Origin: Amoebidium appalachense | Lineage: Eukaryota; Ichthyosporea | Reading direction: 5' to 3' | Assembly (NCBI GenBank): GCA_963693365.1 | Contig: CAVNZM010000011.1 | Location: 620,001-684,000 of the forward strand | DNA length: 64,000 nt | In this document: piece by piece, positions 57,890 to 64,000 of the stretch | How the letters are laid out: every line of letters begins with the position of its first letter | How positions within the stretch are numbered: position 1 is the stretch's first letter | Position numbers and translations under genes: made by a program | Notes under the pieces: model-generated | What the model saw: the letters and a program-made list of their open reading frames with translations, nothing else | What the model was told of the DNA's origin: nothing | Database searches by the model: none

Positions 57890-60141
57890 GGTGCCTGCAT
57901 GAAAGATGAGACAAACGACGTGAGGCGCCAAAGTGGATGGTCTCAAAGTTCACAGACACGACGAAGGAGAGCAGGAGACGGGGGTAAGGGAGGTTTGGGG
58001 GAGAGGGTTAGGGGGGGTTGGGGTGGAGTCGGGGGGAGGGGGGGGGGGGGGGGAGGGCGGCCTTGCACATGAACATACAGGCCTTCGTGCTAACCTTATA
58101 CATTCAACACGAACAAGGAGGCCTTTGCTGAGCTACTATGCCAGAAACGTACGGAGGGACGAGGAGGGGATGAGGGGCTGGGTGGCTGCGTCCCCCCCCC
58201 CCCCCCCCCCCCCCTCCTTCCTCCCCCCTCCCCCTCCCCCTGCCCCGCCCCAAACCCCCGGTCCCTACAGATCAAAAAAAAGGCTACTTCCATAAGTTGA
58301 AATAGACACAGTCATATACAAAACCGGTCGGTGCAAAACACGTTAAAAGGTAGGAAAGGGGTGCTGGGTGAGGAAGGGTAGGGCAACAAAAGACTTTGGG
58401 GAGAAAATGCGTTCCATGCACTGGATGTTGGGTACCTGTGTGTGGGGGTATAACGGCACACATCCACGGCAACTTCTGAAGCACACGTACACAATGCGTG
58501 ACACACAAGCACAGGAACAGTTGCAAACTAGCGCATTCATAACATCAGACGGTGTTTCTAATCGTGGACCCGGTAGTGGTGATAGCGGAGGGTTGGGGCG
58601 GGCTCTGAGCGTGGTAGTGGTGAGGATGGGGCTGGGGTGGAGAGGGCACCTCAATAATCAACGTCCGTAGCTGGACAGTGCTGAGGATGTGAAGCGTTAC
58701 AACACTCACGATCTGAGCTGCTTTCTTGTTGTTTCTTTGTTCGTCTGGCTCTTTAAAAAACAGGCTGTCGGCGGGCACTTGCCAAGGCTGCTGTCTCCCC
58801 TTCCCTCTTGGTGCGCTAGGCTATGAGAATGCGTTTTAATAAGAGCGTGTGTGCTGTGTGCGTGAACGCTTGTGCGTGTGCGTGTGCATGTGCGCGTGCG
58901 TGTGCGTGTGCGTGTGCGTGTGCGCGTGCGCGTCCGTGTGCGCCGGATCCAAGACTGTACAGTTCTTCCTCCCCTCCCCTCCCTGCCTTTTCAAAAACTT
59001 TGGAAGTTTGGAGGCCCCATGGCTCGAGGGGCTGATCAAGGCGGCGCCTCCTTGCACGGCCGTTCAGAGGGCCTTGCTCCTTGTCGGCCGCGGCCCGTGG
59101 AGATCCTGCACCGGCTCACACAGTACAGGAAGACTCACGGTATGTAGGCGGTAGTTGGATAAAAGGCTTTTTTAGTTACCTTATATAGCTATAAACTAGC
59201 TTTAACACTTATAATTAGCTAAAAGTCATGCTATTTACTGTCCGTACGTTTCAGTTATGACATTCGGAATTTCGAGCCCAACAACGCTACGTTTTGGCGG
59301 CAAAAGCACGGCCCTCTGAACACAAAAAGGGTGTGAAGTTTTTGGGCCTCCATCGCCGGGATACGTTTACTTATGGCTATGAACATCACGGGGCCAGATA
59401 CTGTGTGAGAGAAAACAAATATGGACGACCAACCGGAGCTGCCAGCAGCAACGTAGGGCCCTTTTCTTTGTTTGTTCGCCCTCTTGGAAGAGGGTAGACA
59501 CTCACGTACAAATATGGGCACACACCATGTACATGCTTGCAGGAAGGTTATGGGTCTTGTGTGAGAGCTGTTGCAAGGTTTCATTGGCGCACAGGCTCGT
59601 GCATGCGTCTGCCCTACTATGGCTGTTCAAGCAAGTCCATCCACCTACGTGCTCATTGCTCACCAGTATAAGTGCACGCTTATTTACTACCCCCACACCA
59701 ACGGTTCTCGGATACGCCCGGAGCTACACGTAGACCTATTCGAACACGCTTGTGCACATAAACATACACATAAACAAGCACTCAGCACACGCAATCAAGC
59801 CTACCCCGTCTGCCTAAGCGCCCTAAACACTCTCTCTGCATCACTTCCTTCCTCACTTCTCTCCCGCCTTCCCGCCCTCCCTTGGAGGTCTCTCTCTTCC
59901 CCCCCCCTGGTGTCCCGCCCCTCCCTTATAACCCTCTCTCTCTCCCTCTCTGTGCCTTCCCCCGCCCCCTCTCTGCCCCTCCCTCCCCCCCCCCCACACG
60001 CGCGCACACACGCACACGCACACACACACACGCACACACACACACTTTCTCTCTTCCCATTCTCTTTCCTCTCAGTTTTTAACTATTCCCCTTTCTATCT
60101 GTCCGTAATTAGCCTTTTGCCTAACACCAGCACTCCTCTAG
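57890..60141. other. Intergenic region between divergent AKAP7-like and BSD genes
   Basis: It should contain both promoters and the missing 5' exons. A (CGTGTG)n-like block (58870-58940), poly-G and poly-C runs and a (CA)n tract (60003-60045) are present. One exon-like ORF pair (59019-59497) is listed separately. Confidence 0.45.
59019..59497 (+). CDS. Uncertain two-exon coding region
   Basis: An ATG at 59019 opens a 40-codon stretch (MARGADQGG...RLTQYRKTHG) that reaches a good donor (CACG|GTATGT) at 59139. A plausible acceptor TTTCAG lies at 59249-59254. Joining the two in phase gives only 22 more codons, whereas another frame stays open to 59497 (KFLGLHRRDTFTYGYEHHG...LGRG). Either there is a one-base problem in the downstream block, the join is wrong, or this is not a gene. 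I recognise no family. It does not splice in phase into the BSD gene. Confidence 0.25.
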
Positions 60142-60554
60142 GCAACCCGAGAATGGGGCTGTGGAAGAAATAAAGCCGGTAGAGGCCCCAAAGGTGCCTG
60201 AGCAGCCGTCTGGGGGCAGCTGGTGGGGGTGGAATGTTATTTCCACCCTTAAGGCAAAGGTGCGTGTTCTGCTGCCTGCTTCACACATTTACCCGTTTGC
60301 TTACACACACACACGGTTACACACACACACACACACACACGGACGCACACACACTCATACACACGGACGCATACACACACACCCGCCCGCATGCCCGCAC
60401 GCACGCACACACACACGCACGCACGCACACACGCGTGCAAGGAACACACACATGCACGTATGGAACGCACGCACGCACACACACACGCACGTACGCTCAC
60501 ACACACACACGCACACACGCGCGCACACGTGCGCCCGCACACACGCACACACAC

Positions 60555-60604
<50 letters not shown>

Positions 60605-60701
60605 GCGCCACATCTGTCCCCTGGGACACTACCCACCTTCCGGTTTTCATGTTACCGTAATTATATCACGGCAGGCACCCCTCCGTATTTTAAGCTGATG
60701 T

Positions 60702-60740
<39 letters not shown>

Positions 60741-61419
60741 ACTCCCCTCAGCAGCCAAAACATAAACGCAAAAGAGTAACATTCATTGCACCGTGTCCCT
60801 TTTTCTCAACCCTCGTTCATACCCACTGGTCCGCCTGTACACATTCACTCACTGACTGACTCATCCACTTACGCACTCTCTGTCTCACTGACACACCCAC
60901 GCGCGCACGCGCACGCACACACACACACACACTCTCTCTCTCTCACCCACCCCCGCCCACCCCCACACCCGCCACCACCCTCCCCCCCCCCACGCCCACC
61001 CAGGCAGAGGAGGTAGTTGAAGCAGCAGCAGGGGACCTTGGTGAGCTGGTAGAGACAACCAGTAAGAACTTGGACGACCTGATAGTGGCCACAAAGAAGG
61101 ATTTGGGCGAGTTTGTGGCTACAGTCGAGACGGAGGCTGTGTCGGTGGTGTCTGAGGCTGCAACTGCACTGTCAGGCAAGGAGGGAGGTATGGTGTCTAT
61201 GTGGTTATGTGTGTGGGGGGGGGGTGGGGGGGGGGGGGGGGGGAGGGATGAACGGTGGGGTTGAGGTGGGAAGGGGTTTGTGTGAGGCAGGGGAGGGGGG
61301 GGGGAGGGGGGGAGGGGGGGAAGGGGGAAGGGGGAGGCAGGGGAGAGAGAGGAGCTCGGGTTCGCGTATCCTTTTTTTTGCTCCCGGTGGTGGTGGGGGC
61401 TGGGGCTGGGGAAGAAGAA

Positions 61420-61452
<33 letters not shown>

Positions 61453-62283
61453 GGAGGAGTGTGGACTGCTGGGTTGGTTTAAGTGAACACTTAATCTGTT
61501 GTTGGACAGCCTATATCAAACCGACACCAGCAATGTCAACTGGTCATGGTTCGAAGCACTGACGTTTTTCGGTGTGTGTAGCATGAAATGTAAGGGGATG
61601 TTATGTCAATAACTGGGACCAGCTATAACCGGTGTATCACGATGCCCATGTTGATAGTTGGGATGTGCACACCTGCGGAGGTTCACTTCTTTTTTTTTTT
61701 CATGTTTCTAGCCACCGGTCTTTCAATGAGGGGGCCGCAGACTAATGCCACACTCTGACTGCTGATTGGGGGGGCAGAGGGTGGGGTTGGTGGGTGGCTG
61801 GCCAGTCTGGCTGATGACAGGAAATCACCTGCGGAGGAGCCCAGAAACCTGCCTGCTGGGTACGTGATCCGGGGAAAGGGGGGGGGGGGGGGGGGGGAGT
61901 GGAAGGGTGGGTGGGTGGAAGGGTGGGGGGGGGGGGGGGGGGGGGGAAGGGGGGGTCACGTGTGGGAGAAAGGGAGGGACGATGTTGCAATACTTATGGG
62001 TCGATGGGTGGGTGTTTGTGTGTGTATGGATGTGTGGGATGCGAACTTCTATATTAGCTGTGCAGTGAATACGTGCAACATTCCGAGTGGCCCTGGACCT
62101 TGTTGGCTCCAGTCTTGCACTACGATCCCGTGTAGCCGGGAAAGCACCTGCTCTATGCTTGCTGATCTCTAGCCAATCATATTGCCCAGTGGCTCGATTG
62201 GCTCGCGTGATTTTTGCACTTTGAGTCGCCGGCCCATTCTGTTTCTTGATGCATTCATGTTAGCCCCATTCCCATCCTACTCC

Positions 62284-62315
<32 letters not shown>

Positions 62316-63052
62316 ATACACACACACATACACCACGATCACCACCACCACCACTACCACCAATTATGCAAATGTTTGTAGGGCAGTGAACTTGTGCAAT
62401 GTCCCCCCCCCCCCCCCTCCCCCCCGTTTCCCGAAACCAAGTATTCAATTGCCTGTACGGCTGTGAACTGGTGCACTGTGTTCTCATCCCCCCCTCCAGC
62501 TATGACCGCCGGGTGCTCCACATTCAGGCCCTGCAGGCCAACCCCGCCACCTTCGTCACTGAGCCCGAGGATGCGTAGGCCTCCCCTCTCCCTTCCCTCG
62601 TTCACAAGAAAGCCCTTACATTCATATACTCCCCCCCCCCCCCCCCCCCCCCCCGCCCCCTTTACCTCCCCTCCCCCCCATACATCCCCCCCCCCCCCCC
62701 CCCCGCGCGCCTTCCCTCGGACCGACGCACCCATTCATCCTCCAACCTTTCTCACTTCACTTTCTACCAGTAAAGGACACGCTTACACCAAACAAAAGAC
62801 AGGGTCAATCCCCACACAGTCTTTTTCCTCCCCTCCACCCACGACTGTCCCTCTGCCCACCTGAATCTTTTTGCAGCTACATGTTGGGTGCCCTCGCCGG
62901 CTTCCACATTTGCATGCACCAGTGCTGAGCTTGTTGATACAGGGATGACTATGGGGCCTGGGAGAAGGGCATCAACCTAGACCAGCGCACAGATGAAATT
63001 GCTGCCCTGGTCTCCGAGTCAAGTGCACTCAGAGCCGCACAGGCAAACCTGG
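60142..63052 (+). CDS. BSDC1-like BSD-domain protein, 5' part, cut by the window end
   Basis: Four exons are supported: 60142-60259, 61004-61187, 62500-62574, 62943-63052. Within each pair of adjacent exons (first two, last two) the phase agrees. The protein has [16 protein letters not shown], then an amphipathic helical region ([32 protein letters not shown]). These match the N-terminus of BSDC1 ('WWRSWLQQSY...MKRDLTEFTQVVQ'). Next come [20 protein letters not shown] ('RLYSLQSDPATYCNEP') and [20 protein letters not shown], which leads into the BSD domain. The BSD core itself would lie beyond 64000. The first exon starts one base before a full codon, so the start codon is in an unseen upstream exon. 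Between 61187 and 62500 at least one exon is missing from my model: the phases there (1 and 2) do not join directly. The function of BSDC1 is poorly known. Confidence 0.82.
60555..60602. repeat. Poly-C run after a (CA)n tract
   Basis: Some 46 C follow (CA)n in the first BSD-gene intron. A pure (TA)n tract follows at 60704-60738. Confidence 0.95.
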
Positions 63053-63063
63053 GTACGTGCTGC

Positions 63064-63095
<32 letters not shown>

Positions 63096-63113
63096 CCCCC
63101 TTCCCCCGGGGCC

Positions 63114-63116
<3 letters not shown>

Positions 63117-63181
<65 letters not shown>
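63117..63181. repeat. (CA)n microsatellite in a BSD-gene intron
   Basis: A stretch of 65 bp of CA dinucleotides after a poly-C run (63066-63094). The rest of the window to 64000 is intronic simple sequence with poly-G at 63806-63842; no further exon was found. Confidence 0.95.
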
Positions 63182-63185
<4 letters not shown>

Positions 63186-63803
63186 TGGGCACACGCACAC
63201 ACACGGCTCTCGTTTCCCTCGGATACGGAGGTCCCTCCTCCTCCCCCCACCATCTGCATAATGCGCAGCATCACACCCAGGTATCCACACATGCACATCT
63301 GCCATACTCGACCTTACGCTGCTGCCCTCTCCCACCTGTCCTTCTATCTCCATACAGACAACAATGCAACTGTCACTTGTGCATGTGCACATGGGGATGG
63401 ATGATGATTTTCAGGACGACAGCACACTCTGCATGTGCATGCACACACAGCTACACACACACAGTTACGCATTTGAGTCCACCCACACCATACACACAGT
63501 TAAACACTGGAGTGCACACATTCCTAACCAAAACGGAGTGCATGCAGGCACACGGGCACAGTTACACACTTGGGCGTGTGCAGACACACACACTCAACGA
63601 CCAGTTGCATGCCTTGCAAAGTGCATACGAACACACATGCATAGCTTCACATTTGGGTGACACACACACACACACACACACAGTCTCACTTAAGTGCATG
63701 GAGACCAACTTCCACCCACACATACTGGCATAAGACCACGGTGTGCAGGCTTGTTCAGTTTTGGTGTACAGCAATGACGACGGAGTGGCAGAAAACGGAG
63801 GGT

Positions 63804-63843
<40 letters not shown>

Positions 63844-64000
63844 TAAGGGAGTTCAGTCAGGCTATATGCGAGGGATCTGGGGAGAGGCAGGGACCTGTTT
63901 TGTTGGGTTGGGGGTTAGGGGGAAGGGGGCATCTGCGGTGATTGTTAGTGCAGTTGAGAATATGTGGTTGAGTGGGGGGAAAGAAGAAGGGGGGGGGGGG

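Overview
This is eukaryotic nuclear DNA. Genes are broken by many short GT-AG introns, exons are GC-rich, and the introns and spacers are packed with poly-C/poly-G runs, (GT/CA)n and (GA)n microsatellites and minisatellites. Gene content (UTP10/HEATR1, mL49, ATG4, an RGS domain, a neuroglobin-like globin, an AKAP7-type 2H phosphoesterase, a BSDC1-type BSD protein) fits a unicellular or simple eukaryote. The species cannot be named from the window. Most proline-, glycine-, Cys-Val- or Thr-His-rich open frames are microsatellite and homopolymer translations, not genes.

Layout. (1) 345-22926, + strand: one complete UTP10/HEATR1 gene in 41 exons. I placed the splice sites by eye, and every exon-exon phase agrees, giving about 2198 codons. 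(2) 24706-28616, - strand: mitochondrial ribosomal protein mL49 in 4 exons, 134 aa. (3) 30592-38052, - strand: autophagy protease ATG4 in 9 exons, 411 aa, with Cys and Asp-Pro-His catalytic motifs and a C-terminal LIR-like end. (4) 38053-42550: gene-poor, holding a 90-bp near-perfect inverted repeat and a cluster of GCAGAAT motifs. (5) 42551-44347 (perhaps to 44829), - strand: a two-domain protein joining an RGS domain to a neuroglobin-like globin, the most unusual gene here. (6) 44.8-51.6 kb: mainly simple repeats, one unrecognised ORF. (7) 51.6-54.25 kb, + strand: a broken, 5'-truncated non-LTR retrotransposon with reverse transcriptase and RNase H. (8) 54733-57889, - strand: AKAP7-type 2H phosphoesterase with an RGG-rich N-terminus. 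(9) 60142-63052, + strand: 5' part of a BSDC1-like gene running off the right end.

The genes do not form a pathway. UTP10 and mL49 serve cytosolic rRNA processing and the mitochondrial ribosome; ATG4 processes ATG8; the RGS-globin is inferred to tie G-protein signalling to a haem gas or redox input. Exon boundaries are manual predictions supported by phase and homology, not by transcript data. Protein family calls rest on recognised motifs and remembered family patterns; no database search was run.
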